Shown here: positions 9,761 to 22,594 of the stretch, one piece after another
Numbering within the stretch: the first letter of the stretch is position 1
Layout of the letters: every line of letters begins with the position of its first letter
Source of the DNA: Gnetum montanum
Lineage: Eukaryota > Streptophyta > Gnetopsida > Gnetales > Gnetaceae
NCBI GenBank assembly: GCA_015680685.1
Contig: MNCI01023425.1
Span: 340,003 to 402,002 of the forward strand
DNA: 62,000 nucleotides
Direction: 5' to 3'
The notes under the pieces: model-generated
Database searches by the model: none
What the model was told of the DNA's origin: nothing
The model's input: only the letters and a program-made list of their open reading frames with translations
Made by a program: the position numbers and the translations under genes

Positions 9761-12298
9761 TATGTGTTAACATAAACATATGCATGAAGCTCTGTTGTTG
9801 GATGAAAGGGAGCTCCAAAGTCTTGTATGTTGGAGGAGTGTGTACAGACTCAACTGCTTGTTGTTGTGAGAGCTTGTTTGAACTTCTAGTTCTAAAGAAA
9901 CATCTTCTTTTCTTGTAGTTGTTAGAACCAGGAGTGGGTTGAATGTTTATTGCTCTCGTAGTGTTACATTGCTACCATTGAGTGGGGAGTTCCCCTTGCA
10001 TTGTTGAAGCAAGAGGTATGGGAACTATAGGTGGAAGAGGTATGGATGGAGTTGGAGGATGGTAGGTATGGGGGTGTCTCCCGAAGGAGAAGGAGTCCTT
10101 CTAATGTACTCCCGAACTTGGTAGTAAAGTTGGGGAGTTGTGTGACCCATAGAGTCACTTGAAAAAATTGGCTACTATACATAATATCCATAAGGATTAG
10201 GTTGCCAGTAAGGGCACTATTATCTTGATGGTGGCATCCCCCATGACTGTGGGTGTTACCACTATTGATGTTGCCCGATGGGTTGTGATAGAGTTCCACT
10301 TGGATAGTACGTTAACGGTTGGTGGAACTACCTCGGGTTACCTTGGGGATAAGGTAGCCTTTGGGGTGTTTTCCGTTTGTTAAGTCTCAGGTTAAGTGCA
10401 TACACCCTAGACTTTTGTAAATGTGAGATGATTGGACAACATCCCTTAGGATGGTCATATTGGTAGATCTCACATCCATCATCATCGTCTGTGTCTAAGT
10501 TTACAACCTCATCAAAGATAGTTAGTTTTCCCTTACCCTTATTATGTGCAGGGCCTGAATCTCTCTACTTATTCTTATCTTTGTCACTACCTCGTTCCAC
10601 CTTAGACTTCTCTATGATTTTTAGGATAGTTTCAAGTCTAGAGTCTAAGGAATCCCACAATTGATCCACCTTAGCCAATACTTCAGTTGTTAGCTTTTGA
10701 ATCAGAAAGGTTTTCCTGTTCACCAACTCTTCGAGTGGTGACTCATCTCCTCAATACAAAATCTCACTCCCTTCTTTTGAAGAGAAGGATCACGGTTGTA
10801 TTCTTCTAAACTCTCTCTTTCTGGTAGCTCCCCTTCTTCTTTGGCTACTTGCTCTAACAAGCGATGAATTTCATGGGCTTTAAGTTCTGATAATCTCCCT
10901 TGGGCATAAGTCCCAAGGGTTCTCCTAGTCTCATATCTTAGCCGATCTATAATGTGGCAAAGTTGATCCCATTGTGTGTAACCATGGCCCAGGCAATGAT
11001 GTAACAGGCAATGATGTAACAATGCATATTAGGAGCCCATGGCAGCATCCAAGGGTTCATGATTACCTTGCTTCCATCCTTGGATCTGCTTACGCAAGTT
11101 AGATACGCTAGAGTACATTTGCTATTTGTCATTGAACAATTCTAACATTGTACTCCATCTCCTAATGGTTTATGATTCTACGGATTGGTACCAACTCTCT
11201 ACTTCCTTTGTGAGTGTCCTGGGAAACAACTTTAGTTTCTACCACTTGTTCCCTATGTTTTGCAAGGCATAGGCATCATGGAATGCTTGTAAATGATGTT
11301 GCAGATCAGCATTGTATCCCCCTTCAAAGCATGGGATATTATTCATGTCTAAGCTCTTGATCCGACTATCTCTTTGATGCCTTGTTGGTATTCTCACTTT
11401 CTCCGTTATATCAAGCATACTTCAGGTTGCAAGTAGGGGTTCATCATGATCATATCTTTCATGATGTCTATGATGTCTACGCTATTCCCTACATTCCCTT
11501 TGTTCATGCCCTTGTCCTCTCTCTCGACTCTCTCATCAAGGTCTCTCATTTTTCCTACTTCTATCCTCACTGTTATGCTCTTGGTGGCTGCTCCTAGATG
11601 TGGAAGGAGAGGGTGAGTGATTTGATGAAGGGAAAGAAGAAGGAGAAGCATCACCATGACGATGCTTCTTACCTTATCGTTAGCTACTATGGCCCTAATC
11701 GTGATGATGATCTAAGCGTTCATCCTTGTCATGTGTTGTTGTTCCCTCAATGAACAGTTGGTGTTCACAAGGATCAGAACCAGTGTTATGTATCATGGAG
11801 CATAGGTTCTGATACCCCACCTCCTCACCATCATTAGAAGGGGAAACATCATTTGATAGAGAACCCGTTATAATGGGTTCATCATCTCCAATTTTACTTA
11901 GGACATGTAGGACCCCTTTTCCCTTCAATAATGTATGATGGCTCTCCTATCGTGAGTCCCTTAGATGTTACACTATTGTGAGATGGTAATTCCTTATGTC
12001 ATAATCTCCTACAATGTATTTACCATATAATTCTACCATGCCCATCTATGTAAGAGCACGAAGAAGCATGTTTGGGACTGATCGATCTAGAGGTAACACT
12101 ATGTTACCTTGCAAGTCTCTCTATCGTAGCTGTTCGTCTTGATGAAGGATAATGGTAAACTCTGGTATGTACTCATCGGCATGAGTATATACCACTCGGT
12201 ATTGTTGAGGAATTGGCGGATTTTGGTTGTGTTTTTAACTGCCAATTGTTTCTTGTATTATCCCTAGGTGGTGAAATGCTCTTGTTAGAAGAAGACAT
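9761..12298 (-). pseudogene. Element A gag
   Basis: Structural capsid polyprotein of the element. The ATG (complement of 12296-12298) starts MSSSNKSISPPRDNTRN, matching the gag start of B. Further pieces include RLRYETRRTLGTYAQGRLSE (10720-11022), a CEIYQYDHPKGCCP cysteine motif (about 10440-10490, possibly nucleic-acid binding), and a proline/glutamine-rich linker (9964-10299). The capsid core corresponds to B's FEGGYNADPQNHLQAFHDAC region. Several stops and frameshifts split it into fragments (e.g. 11695-11928, 11406-11657). Identification as gag rests on position, similarity to B and the Ty3-type capsid pattern. Confidence 0.75.
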
Positions 12299-12423
12299 TT
12301 TAGTTTATCTCAGTGTGCTAATTAACTGTTATATAAATTTTCATTTAATTAACCCTAAGGTTTGTTTAAGCTCCCAACGATGTGAGTGATCTCCTATGTT
12401 CCACTTAGCACACAAACACTTAG

Positions 12424-12441
12424 TCCCCGACAACAGCACCA
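12424..12441 (-). promoter_or_regulatory. Element A primer binding site (tRNA-Asp-like)
   Basis: The complement reads TGGTGCTGTTGTCGGGGA one base after the 5' LTR end. It differs from the complement of plant tRNA-Asp (TGGCGCCGTTGCCGGGGA) only by three C-to-T changes. Confidence 0.85.
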
Positions 12442-12442
12442 A

Positions 12443-13254
12443 TGATGAGTGGCGAGGTACCCCTACACTCAACCATACAAATATGAGTGTAGCATGCATG
12501 ATCTAGTTGAACTCAATAGACTAAGTGCCTAAATGCCTCATGGAACACTTAGGGTTAATCATTCGTTGTCTTCCCAGACTTACTTGTAGTTTTCACGATG
12601 TATGGTTAACCAAGTCTGAGGTATATGATTTTTATAGTTTTTTCTATTTTATCTCCTATGCTAACAAGGTGAAGGGTGAAGAGACTAATTACTAACTTTA
12701 ACTAACTAAGTAATTTTAAATTAACCTAGCATCAGGATCCATTCCCACTTACCATTCACACCCTAAACCAATGCAACCTTCGTTACCAAACGCTAATCGT
12801 TGCTAAGATCATCAAGCATAATGCACGTGCTCAAAGTGGTCGTGCTGAGGCACTTAACTAGGAGAGAAGGGTTGAGAGAGAATTAATAAATAATAAAGCA
12901 TTTAAATGACAAATAATAAATAATAGCAAATGAAATCATAATTAGCCTATTCCATGCACTGTAAGGTTTATCCAAGAAGTTCATCTTTATTACTGTACAC
13001 AAACTTGTGTTCAGGTACAATGTCTGCTCGAATAAAGATCTGTTCACTTTGGAGTTCCTACTGCGAGCACATGAAAATTAATCTATCTCTCGAGAGCTAA
13101 AACTACCAAAGTTTCACTATGGTCTAGCACTAGAATGGGAAATAAGGGAGAGCCGCCTCTTATTTATAGATATGACAGTGCACCGCAATATTGCGTGGGA
13201 TGTAATATTGCAACAGCCGTGATATCGTGGCCCATGCGAGATCGCGTCCCATCA
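12443..13254 (-). repeat. Element A 5' LTR
   Basis: 812 bp, TGATGAGTGG...GTCCCATCA on the plus strand. A TATA box lies at the complement of 13159-13170, with ATATTG/GATATC motifs upstream of it (13180-13250). It would have driven transcription leftward through gag. Confidence 0.9.
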
Positions 13255-13259
13255 CTTAT

Positions 13260-13435
13260 TAAGTGTTAAACCATATGATTTTCACTCGGCTAACTCTAAG
13301 TGGGAAGATAATGATCATGAACTTAATATCAAATCACTAGTATACTTACATTGCCCATCTATAGATTATGATCTAATTGTGCATGAACACTTATGACTTG
13401 TATGATTGGGTGTTGGAATATCCAACTGCTCATCA
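13260..13435 (+). repeat. 3' LTR of element F, right part
   Basis: Sequence after A's target duplication continues the pre-insertion LTR and ends ACTGCTCATCA at 13435, the same TCATCA terminus as the A and B LTRs. Confidence 0.5.
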
Positions 13436-14229
13436 TACATTAAAGCCACCTAAAGCCCAAATAATGAATATCATTATGATTAAGAAATATGCTTGAATAT
13501 AAAGGTAGTATAAAGCTTGAATAAAAATGTTCTATAGAGAAATCTTATTTATGTCATGACCAAAATTGATGGCTTATACACTTGTAAGCATGAAAAGCAT
13601 TATATTGAAATATTTCATATAGCAAAGATAGGCACCAAAGCTTCTTAATAACAAACTAAGCATAAGTAAAGAGTATAAAAATAAATAATTAAGCCATTTA
13701 TAATATCTCAAAAACATGATGAGTTTAAACATACATAAGCTTATGAAAACTAATAATTATATTAAGAATTGATACTTAAATATAAAAGTAAGAATTATAT
13801 ATTATTATAACCATAAAATAAAGTACATAGCCTTTTCACAATTTAAATTAGTTTTTATCTACCAATATATCAAGGGATCAACCAAAAACCAACAAAATAA
13901 TAATCGACTAAAATAAGAGCGAGGCACCAAGGACTAGAATTAGAAAAGAAAAATAAGAGCTAGTAATAAAAAATTAACATAAGAAAGACTCATTTTTCCT
14001 CCTTTAAATTTTTTTCTTCTATGCTTTCTTCTAACTTAGAACTAGTAGCACAACTAAGTCCAAACTTCTCCTTCTCAAAGCTCTTAAAATCAACAGTTGT
14101 TGTCTTAGCTTCCTCATCACTCTAATATTTCTTAATATCTAATAAAGGTTTAGAAGTGAAGGAAATTTATTGATCATCCTCTTTTGGACTCTATAAGCAT
14201 GTTGTGATGGCATTTCTTCATCATCATTA
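13436..14229. other. AT-rich stretch, no gene seen
   Basis: Very AT-rich. The minus strand from 14230 downward may hold decayed copia sequence between integrase and RT, but I see no domain. No repeat boundary recognised. Confidence 0.4.
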
Positions 14230-14690
14230 TCTTGAACTTACTGGATTAGACTAAGATCTATCTCATCAAAAACTACATTCATCACTTCCTTAATCATTAG
14301 GGATCGTTTATTATAAACTCTATAAGCCTTAATAGTTGTTGAATATCCAAGGAAAATTCCTTCATCAATCTTATTATCAAACTTTTTAATATTTTTCTTA
14401 TTTTTTAAAATAAATCATTTATAACTAAAGACTTTAAAATAACAAATCTTTGATTTATTATGATAATAGAGTTCAAATGGTATTTTGGTAATATTTGGCC
14501 TAATAAGAATTTGATTTGATATATAGTAGGTAATATTGAAGGCTTCTCCCCAAAATAATTTTAGCAACATCTACTCATAAAATAAGGTTCAAACCATTTC
14601 TTATGACACCGAATTCTTTCTTTTTGCAACTCCATTCATTTTCATTTATGTTGCTATTGACACTTTCATAAGTCTCTGGGTGATTGGCCA
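14230..14690 (-). pseudogene. Ty1/copia integrase C-terminal relic
   Basis: Minus-strand peptides follow the copia integrase-to-RT linker in order: MNGVAKRKNSVS (canonical NGVAERKNRTL), LFWGEAFNITYYISNQILIR (canonical FWAEAVNTA..), FKVFSYKWFILKNKKNIKKF, DNKIDEGIFLGYSTTIKAYR and NKRSLMIKEVMNVVFDE. This part directs integration of the cDNA. Two or three stops interrupt the first third. No copia reverse transcriptase follows, and no LTR for this copy was found. Confidence 0.85.
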
Positions 14691-15050
14691 ATCCATCTAT
14701 GGCACCTTGAATCTTGTCTTTAGAGGCCCTTGGGATTCAAGGCTAAAATTTCTCTAGCACCTGGGATATTCCAATTTCTATTCTATAATTCAAATTTTTT
14801 AGGTCCAACAATTTTCTAGCACTCGAAGGATGGCCTCTACCCAAATTCTTAGCCATAAACCCTTTTTCATTTTTTTCCAAATACTAAATCTTTTACATTT
14901 TCAAATTTTGGAACTTGTAAACTTATTCTATCAAGATCAACATTGTTGTCCAAACCCCTTTCCCATAGACCTTAGTGTAGTCATTGTAATTAAGTTGGAT
15001 TTCTATTGTAATTTCATAGTAGTTGCTAGTTTCTTAAAAACCAATGTATT
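14691..15050. other. Stretch without recognised feature
   Basis: Between the copia relic and the minisatellite. An open plus-strand frame begins at 14830 and runs through the minisatellite, but it has no domain and its composition reflects the repeat. Confidence 0.4.
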
Positions 15051-15262
15051 CCATTCCATAAGCCATATTCCATTCTACAAGTCATATTCCATTTCCAAAG
15101 CCATATTCTATTCCAAAAGGCCAATTTTATTTCTGAAGCCTAATTTCATTCTAGAATCCATATTCCATTCCCAAAAGCCATATTCCATTTTGGAAGCCCA
15201 ATTTCATTCTAGAAGCCCTTTTCGATTTTAGAACTTATTTTCCATTCAAAAATCCAATTTCG
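15051..15262 (+). repeat. 18-20 bp minisatellite
   Basis: About eleven imperfect copies of a unit like CCATTCTAGAAGCCATATT run head to tail. Units vary at the purine core and in length from 18 to 20 bp. It lies just upstream of the gag relic of element E and may belong to its leader. Confidence 0.75.
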
Positions 15263-15542
15263 TCTACTCTTTAAATCTAGTGCAAAAGCCACATTTCCCA
15301 CTCTCACTACTCATAGTAGTTGGAATAATCACTTTAAACCCTATTTACTGCATAGTACACAACTATCTACTACATAGTATTTACAGAAATAATTTTTTCA
15401 TTACCTTTCCATTTTTAGTCAACTACATTAATGGATAATCCCACTGGCTACATTCTTACTAGAAATAGTAAAAAAAGTTAAATTCATCTCTTTGATAATG
15501 TCTTTTAGCCTATCAACCATCCTTACCCTTAGCTAAACAAAC

Positions 15543-18255
15543 ATGATATCCAACAAAGATGTGGTTCATGTCTATGACCTAAAAGACCCCATGGTCATAG
15601 AACAACGGTAATCACTTAGACAAAAGCATAAAAACCTAGATTTCATGATTATCAATGAGATGTTCTATAACTTTCTCTATCCCAATATACAAGTCAAACT
15701 CTTAATACCATGCTCTAAATTTGATGCTCAGCATTAGTTCAAAATTGTAGATTGGGATGGGAAAGAATACATTCCATCTTGTTATGACCAAATCCCCCTC
15801 ACTAAATTTTATGCACAAATGCTCATACAACTCAGAGAGGTTAATTAGTTTAGTGAGGAATTAGCTCAGAGGATCAATAAGAATAGAAAGATGAGTTTGA
15901 AGTCAAATAGGAGCTGGACACCTTCATTGGAAGTCTTTTCCAATGTTCAGCTTTCCAAACCACTACACTCAACTCCATGTCTCTTATCTCATTGATGGCA
16001 CAAGTTCTTAGCCCAACTCTCCTCATGTCTATTCTACCACATTTGATTCTACACCCATTATTTCCATAAACCAAACAAAATACATGTCTCAATCCACCTC
16101 CTTGTTCTTGGCGATACTCCTTGCCACACAACCTTACTCCATTCACCCAACGTTGGTGATACCTACCTTACCATATCCTTTTTTTCATGCCAACGAGACC
16201 CTCATTGGGACCCGAAGAAATATGAGCCTCTCATACTTCTTTCGCTCCTTCATACCACATGTTCTAACTCATACCTCTTTCTCCTTGTTTAACCCACCTA
16301 CTACAATGATCACCTAACCTCTTCTATCTGTATCAATACCCATCACATAGCCTCAAACCTTTCAACTTCTTTCTAAATCATTAACACATGTAGCACAACC
16401 TACAAAGATGTCCCAAGGCCTAGATCAAGCCTTCAAAATGATCCAAGACCTCACCAAAGAGTTTCAAAAACTCAAGGCCAATAAAACTCAAATGGTGAAG
16501 GTTCTAGACCTCTACCAAGATGATCTTATAAGTCATGTTTTACCTTAAATAACCTTTTCCATGGGCTTTCCTATTCCAAAATTCACTAAATATAATGGTG
16601 AAGGGAATTCCAATACACATCTAGTCACCTTTGAATCTAAGTGCCTCTTTTTGTAAGCTTGGCCTCATAGGATCTTGAGAATTTTCCCTGTGTCCCTCAA
16701 GGATAAGGCTCTAGACTAGTACTAAACCTTACCTAGAGGTTCAATATATTTCCTTGGGTACTTGATTAACTAATATGTCAAGCACTTCAGATACAACTTT
16801 AAGCTAGATGCCACATTTGATCAACTAAAGAAGGTGAAGCAGGGGTCACTTAAACCAGTTAAAAGGTTCATTCAAAGGTGAAACTTAACACTTAATGAGA
16901 TTTTAGAGTCTATTGTTGAAATTACTTCTTAGCCATCTACAAGGGAGAAATGAATGAATTTATCAAGTTAAAGAATTACTACCTAGAGTCCTAATCACTA
17001 AGCCAAGCCTTCTCATAAACCAAGAACATTGAGGAGGTAGCTAAGGCAAGCAATGACTCAGCCTACATGGCCTATAAAAATCATCATGCAAGGAGGGATA
17101 GGGATAAAACCAAAAAATAACATACAACTATGGTTGTAGCAACAAAAGACTCAAAATAAGGAGAGGCAGGGATCACCATCATGCAACACATCCCAAGACT
17201 CATTACAACCATCCACTTCATATGCCCCAAATCAATCAACACTAAATGTTGGATGAAAGGCTAGGTCAAAGTACACTAAGTTACCTATGAAGCCCTCTGA
17301 GCTTCTAGAATAGTTGTTTAAATATGATTATATACAACATAGGAAACTATCTAAAGAAGCTTGTAAGAGGCATGATCATCTTTACAACATAGCTAGAGAT
17401 CCAATGGTAGCTACCAAAGATGATCCTAATCTACCAAAGTACTTCAAACTAAATAGGTATTATCATTATCATCAAATGGCTAGTCATCACATTGATTTTT
17501 TCCTAACATTAAAGGATGACATCCAAAAGATGATAGACCAGGGAGAGTTGGTGTTGAATAAGACTGACTCTCCAAGAGCTAACAATAGCTTCTATACTAT
17601 AGTCTCATTCATGGAAACCAAATGATCTAATCCTCCTAGGAAATCATTTATCATCAAAGTATAATCACAACCCCAAAACATAAAGTCTAGAAAGCCCTTC
17701 ATCATATGGGTACCACCATTCCAACTCCTAAAAAGACTTTCATCATACATGTCCCTCATTTAGTGGCTTGAACATCACAATGTAATCAATGAGTTGCTAA
17801 TCCATTAAAGCCTAGGTAACCATTTATTATCCAAATACCTTCACCTTCAACAAGTAAGCCTATAACAACCCATGACCAAAGCCCACCTATAGTGGCCCAC
17901 AACTCAAAGGTTAGCAAGAAATCATCTTTACAATAGTGACAAAATCAACCTATCATGAAACCAACAACAAAGTCCAGTCAAAGTAACCAATGACAAAAGA
18001 CTTCAAAGTAACTTACACCAAGATTAACTACAATCATGGAAATAAGGTCTAACACACATACATTGAAACCTAACCCACAAACCCTAGCAAGGTTTAAAGG
18101 ATTTAGAACTAGTAATACTAAAACATCACATGCCAAGGGAAAAATTTTTCTTGCAACAATGGAGCAAGCCAAATCATTATTAAAGCAAAAGAACACATCA
18201 CCAAACTTGTATGACTTGGTCATGACCTCTCCTGCACATAGGGATGCACAAGCAC
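15543..18255 (+). pseudogene. Element E gag, Tat/Ogre-like
   Basis: Gag capsid polyprotein of a Ty3/gypsy element, plus strand. The capsid region reads FPIPKFTKYNGEGNSNTHLV (about 16568-16628), followed by FPVSLKDKALD and QGSLKPVKRFIQR, which is the retrotransposon gag domain pattern. A degenerate zinc-knuckle region follows in the frame 17314-17625: KYFKLNRYYHYHQMASHHID then LKDDIQKMIDQGEL, corresponding to the Ogre/Tat YCxxHxxxGHxTExC..LKxxIQxLID block with its cysteines replaced. Numerous stops interrupt it. The exact start is unclear; 15543 is the first plausible ATG region. It is followed by the protease relic in the same orientation. Confidence 0.7.
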
Positions 18256-18399
18256 AAGTGTAAACCTGTATCCCTATGAGTAGAGACATTCTCACCAACA
18301 AAGAATTAATTCAATCTATCATTGGGCAAGCTTCACTTGGAGAAAATGTACATCAACCTATGCTTCACTTCTATGATAGTGAAGTGAAGATTAACTCTT

Positions 18400-18840
18400 A
18401 AAATGAAGAGGTGCTATCTGCCCCTCTCCTCATCACTATATGTGTTGACAAATACAAGGCTTATCATGTTCATGTAGATGAAGGGGCATCAAATAATGTG
18501 ATATCATTTTTCATTATTGAAAAATTAGGCTTGATTGAGAATTTTCAAGCAATCACTACCTTAGCACTCAAGTCATTTAATGGATCATGAGTAGTAGTAT
18601 GAGGTTCCATCTCCTTGGATTACATAGCCAATGAGTAATTCCCTACATCTACAAACTTCCTAGTAGTTGAAGAGATACTTGGCTTCAACTTGATCTTAGG
18701 AAGATCATGGTTAGCAAAGCTTTACATAGTCTCATCCCCTATACATTAAATGATTCACTTTCCCTACAAGGGAGGAGAAATTACCATTCATGGAGATAAC
18801 ATGTTGCTACCTTTGATTAGCTATGTCAACATTGACTGAG
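18400..18840 (+). pseudogene. Element E retropepsin relic
   Basis: Plus-strand reading shows CVDKYKAYHVHVDEGASNNV, where the D-S/T/N-G active-site triad appears as DEG, then FFIIEKLGL, LALKSFNGS and NLILGRSWLAKLYIVSSPIH, matching the Tat/Ogre protease pattern (LRxFDGS, LLGRPWIH..STLHQ). Two stops and the altered active site show it is inactive. It follows the gag relic, as expected for a gag-pro polyprotein. Confidence 0.75.
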
Positions 18841-19560
18841 GTTTAGAGGTGGAGTTTCAAGAGAAAACTCTTGATGCTCAAATTGGGGCCACCAACAACA
18901 AAGACAATGATGATGCTAGCAACATCAACTCTACAACACAAAGTGACCAACAAAAATTCATATAACTCATCTTGGTTAACAAGAAAGGTGGTGAACATAA
19001 AGTTGTACCAAAAGGATTCCTTGACCTCTTGAATGTCAAACAACAAGTTCATAGTAAAAATCTTATCACTTCTTTTTTTAATGGTAATTTTTTTACTTTC
19101 ACAACATTATATCATGTTTCATGGTTGGTTTTAAAATTATATGCTCTTTCGAGAGCATCCCATACATACTAGGCAAGTATGGATCTAACCCTCTAAGGCC
19201 TAAAACTAGTAAAATCATGGCTCACCATGGTTTTAAACTAGAAAACATTGTATGACCTACCATGGCCTTAAATTGGCAAACATCTATGGCATGTTTACCA
19301 CTTAGTTTTCATCCTTATAGCCTACAAAATAATAGTTTACAACAAAAAATATGAAGATGATAGTTTTATACCAAAAACATGGAAATGATAGTGTAAAACT
19401 AGAAATTTTGTTTCCACAATGAATTCCATGCTTATAAAAACTCAAAACACAATCCAAGGCCATGGACCACAATTCCACAAAATTGAACAACATCAAAACT
19501 AAGAAAAATGGCCATAGGAAACCATTGGTAAAAAATTATCAAAAAAAATTTAATTTGATT
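18841..19560 (+). other. Post-protease remnant of E
   Basis: Continues the E polyprotein direction (KKGGEHKVVPKGFLDLLN at about 18980-19040), after which no RT motif appears. From about 19190 short phrases such as TTTTAAACTAG and CCTAAAACTAG recur near ATGGC, resembling the degenerate repeats near the Tat element. E is truncated where element C sequence begins. Confidence 0.4.
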
Positions 19561-19599
19561 CAAACCACTTCCAAACACTTCTCAACCCTTCTCAAGGCC

Positions 19600-21070
19600 A
19601 TAGGAAATCTTTGATGGGATAAATAGAAAGAATTTGATTATAAAAATGTCTAAGGATAAATAACTTAACTAACCCAACCAAACGATATGTAGGTGGATCC
19701 ACCCCAAAGTAGGCACAAGCCTTTTATGCCCTTACAAAGCTTTAAACCAAAGATTATATGGGCTCAGTGGATGATTAATGGTTATAAAAGGTTAAGTAAA
19801 AAAACCTAGAAGTAACTAACTAAGAATTCTAACATATCAAACCAGGACATTGAACCAAAACATGAAATCGACAGTGAGGTGAAACACGAAAAGCATAGAT
19901 GGATAAGAGAGAGAGAGTGAAATGGAGATTCTCATTACTGTCACATGAAGTCCCTTGTAGATTTTGTGGTTAAATGACTTGATAGGATCCATCCTTAATC
20001 TAGACCAAAACCAATCACTTTCAATGACTTCACATCAACACTCTAAGAAAAATTCATCCCTTGAGATACAAGAGTTCTCTGATAAAACAACCACCATTCC
20101 AAATTAGAGAAGAAGTAGGAAGTGAAAAATGGCCTTAGTTAGAGGAGACAAGTCCCATAACTAGTGCTTGTAGCTTGTTTATTCTATCTAATGGGTGTGC
20201 TTTGAATTCCCATTATTTTTTTTCCCAAATGAAAACCACACCATGCAAAGACACATTCATTTATTTTTTCTAAGGGGTTTGCTTTGAATCCTCATTTTTT
20301 TTCTTGATGAGAACCACACCATGCGAGGATGTGTGCATTTATTTTGTCCAAGGGGTGTGCTTTGAATTCCCATCATTTTTTTTCTAATGAGAACCACACC
20401 ATGCAAGGACTTATTCAACTTCCTTTATTGATTAGCATGGAATAGTAAGAAATTCATGGAAACACACATGCACCCATGCAAATAGAAAAGTACAAAGAAT
20501 ATCAAATCCCCTTGAAGCCACACCTTGTTCAAACCTTTGAATCCTTCTCAATTCTAGAAACTACCAAAGTCACAAATTTATCAAATTTTTATTAGTGAAA
20601 ATGGATTGCACCCTTCCAGAACAAAGAAAACCATAAAGTGTGTGGATGGGTGGATGTTGTGGACTCACTTCCTGTTACATGAGAAAGAAACCATGTTCTA
20701 ATTATCCATAATGAAATTCAAAGCTATAAACTAGACATCAATAATCAAATAACAAAAATAGTACATACCACCATCAACTAATGCATTACCAATGTACTTG
20801 GAACTTATTAACAAAAAGTTAGAAAATCATACCAAATGAAAGAAAATATAGAAGAAAGTATAAATTATTCAATAAATATCAAATATACTAACGATGGTGT
20901 AAAACAAAAATTAGAAAAGATTAATACCATAAAAACAAAAGATGCAAAACAAAAAGTTGTAAAATAAAAAGCATGTAAAACAAAAAAGTTGAAAGATTAA
21001 GGAGCCACTTGAATGGTTAGCATGGTTGGCCATCTTTTCCATGACTAGGTTGAAAGGAGAAGATCTAAAA
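19600..21070 (-). other. Element C non-coding 3' block
   Basis: Matches element A 7690-8990 in order: the CCCCAAAGTAGGC phrase, the AACCACACCATGCAAGGAC phrase (here present about three times between 20220 and 20410, so locally triplicated), the AAAACAAAAA tract (20890-20990) and GGCCATCTTTTCCATGACTA (21030-21050), the decayed internal polypurine motif. Confidence 0.7.
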
Positions 21071-21099
21071 TATGGAGTGTGGTTGTCCATTGGATGAGG

Positions 21100-22190
21100 T
21101 GCTTGTTGTGTTAGCTAGCGTATGATCATGGAAAGGCTTAATTTATTGTATGTTAACTAGTTGTTTCTTGTTTGGGCTCTTAGGTTTATATATAATCATG
21201 GCCCCTAAAGGAAAAGGTTCATAAATGATATAAGTTCCTTTCCACAACATTTGGAACTTATTTCGTTGAGGTACATGTGTGGGGTTCTAGTAGAGAACAT
21301 TATCTCTTAGTTGAAATTTAACTTTTATGATTTTTAGGTCATGACACTTTTTGTTATAAGCCTTGTGTAACTCATTAGATGATAAGACCATTAATCGATT
21401 TTCAACTAGTAGGTTAAGATTCATTAATCTTTCTTTCTAGGCTAGACTTAAGTCAAGGTCAAGGTCACAAGTTGTTGAAAGTGTACAGAGTTTAGATTGA
21501 ATAGGAAGTGTTGATAGCTTGTTGTACACAAGCTCATAGGAAGAGTAGCCTATAGGAAGTTTCCAAGTTGAGTGGTAGGCCCAAAGGGCATCATTGAGTT
21601 TTATGCTCTAGTCCTTCCTATACTTGCTAATAGTTCTTGTTAGTATTCTTGTTATTTTCCTATTGGTAACCTTAGCTTGACCATTAGCTTGAGGATGGTA
21701 AGGTGTTGTGAGTTTTTGTTCAACCCCTAAGTGTTGCATGAGCTTACAAAATGTATTTCCTATAAAATGAGTTCCAGTATTAGAAATCAATGCACATAGC
21801 ACACCAAATCTATTTACAACAATCTTTTGTACAAACTGAGTAGTAGTAAAAGATGTACAGTCAATGACAACTACTACTTCTACCCATTTCGTACAATAGT
21901 CAATAGTGACTATGTGTACATCTTTTCATTTGACATGGATGTGATGAGACCCATGAAATCAATGCCCCAAATTTTGAATGGTTGTAATGGTTAAATCCAT
22001 TCTTGAGGTTCCTCTATTTGAGTAGTCATTCCACCATCCCATTGAAATTGTTCACAAGAGCCGATGAAATGATAAGCATCCCTAAAGAGTGTTGTCCAAT
22101 AGTACCCTACCATCAGGATTTTAAAGGCTATGCATCTCCTAGCATAGTGTCCTCCACAAGGACCTTCATGAGCATCTTGGAGCACATGTA
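21100..22190 (-). pseudogene. Element C integrase (Athila type)
   Basis: Would insert cDNA into chromosomes. The zinc-binding domain is visible at 21991-22185: HEGPCGGHYARRCIAFKILM then GYYWTTLFRDAYHFIGSCEQ, the HHCC pattern of Ty3/gypsy. The catalytic core follows: FKIWGIDFMG with the first Asp, CALISNTGTHFIGNTF where the second Asp (SDxGTHF) is Asn, and PYHPQANGQAKVTNRKI where the catalytic Glu (GQVExSNRE) is Lys. Downstream, AYHSTWKLPIGYSSYELVYN and KGTYIIYEPFPLGA match the Athila C-terminal region. At least two frameshifts occur around 21850-21990. Two of three catalytic residues are lost, so it is inactive. Confidence 0.9.
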
Positions 22191-22560
22191 GTTGATTAGC
22201 ATCAAGGACACACCAATGAACTAGGTCAGTAGCGCATACCTTATAGAGGTGTTAATTGATCTTTATGAAGTGCTTTACCTAGTGAAGAGACTATTATTTC
22301 CTCTAGTGATTCAACCATTGTGGTATCTCCTGAGTGAGAAGATATGTGAGAATGTTATCATACCATTTTAGTTCATTGGACATTTATTTAGTTATTGCCC
22401 TAGCAAAGAGAAGTTCATCAGGAAACATGTTAAAGAGTGGGCTTTCTTCCTCTTTGTTATCCCATTGCAATCAAGACAAGTGATCAGTGACCACATTGTT
22501 AGTTCCCTTTTAACCTATCATTGTAAGATCAAATCCTACAAGATCACTAGCCATTGTATG
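22191..22560 (-). pseudogene. Element C RNase H-integrase linker
   Basis: The minus frame reads VVTDHLS, then LQWDNKEEESPLFNMFPDEL and LKWYDNILTYLLTQEIPQWL, matching the linker of Athila-like polyproteins (ADHLSRL..FPDEQLFA..WYADIVNYL). Stops interrupt it. The RNase H and RT domains proper are missing upstream, where an H-LTR fragment begins. Confidence 0.75.
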
Positions 22561-22594
22561 ATACGAGGGCTCACCATTGGCTTGTTTATTAGGA

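Larger units (their letters stand above)
6197..13254 (-). mobile_element. Element A: Athila-like gag-pro element lacking pol
   Basis: Complete LTR retrotransposon in minus orientation, 7058 bp, flanked by the 5-bp target duplication CTTAT (6192-6196 and 13255-13259). Order in the sense direction: 5' LTR (12443-13254), primer site, gag, protease, non-coding 3' block, polypurine tract, 3' LTR (6197-7025). No reverse transcriptase, RNase H or integrase is present between protease and 3' LTR. The primer site is close to the complement of plant tRNA-Asp, as known for Athila elements, and the sister element C carries an Athila-type integrase; the Athila assignment rests on those two points. The first ~185 bases of the two LTRs differ at about 15 positions, so the insertion is old. 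It interrupts the LTR of element F. Confidence 0.9.
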
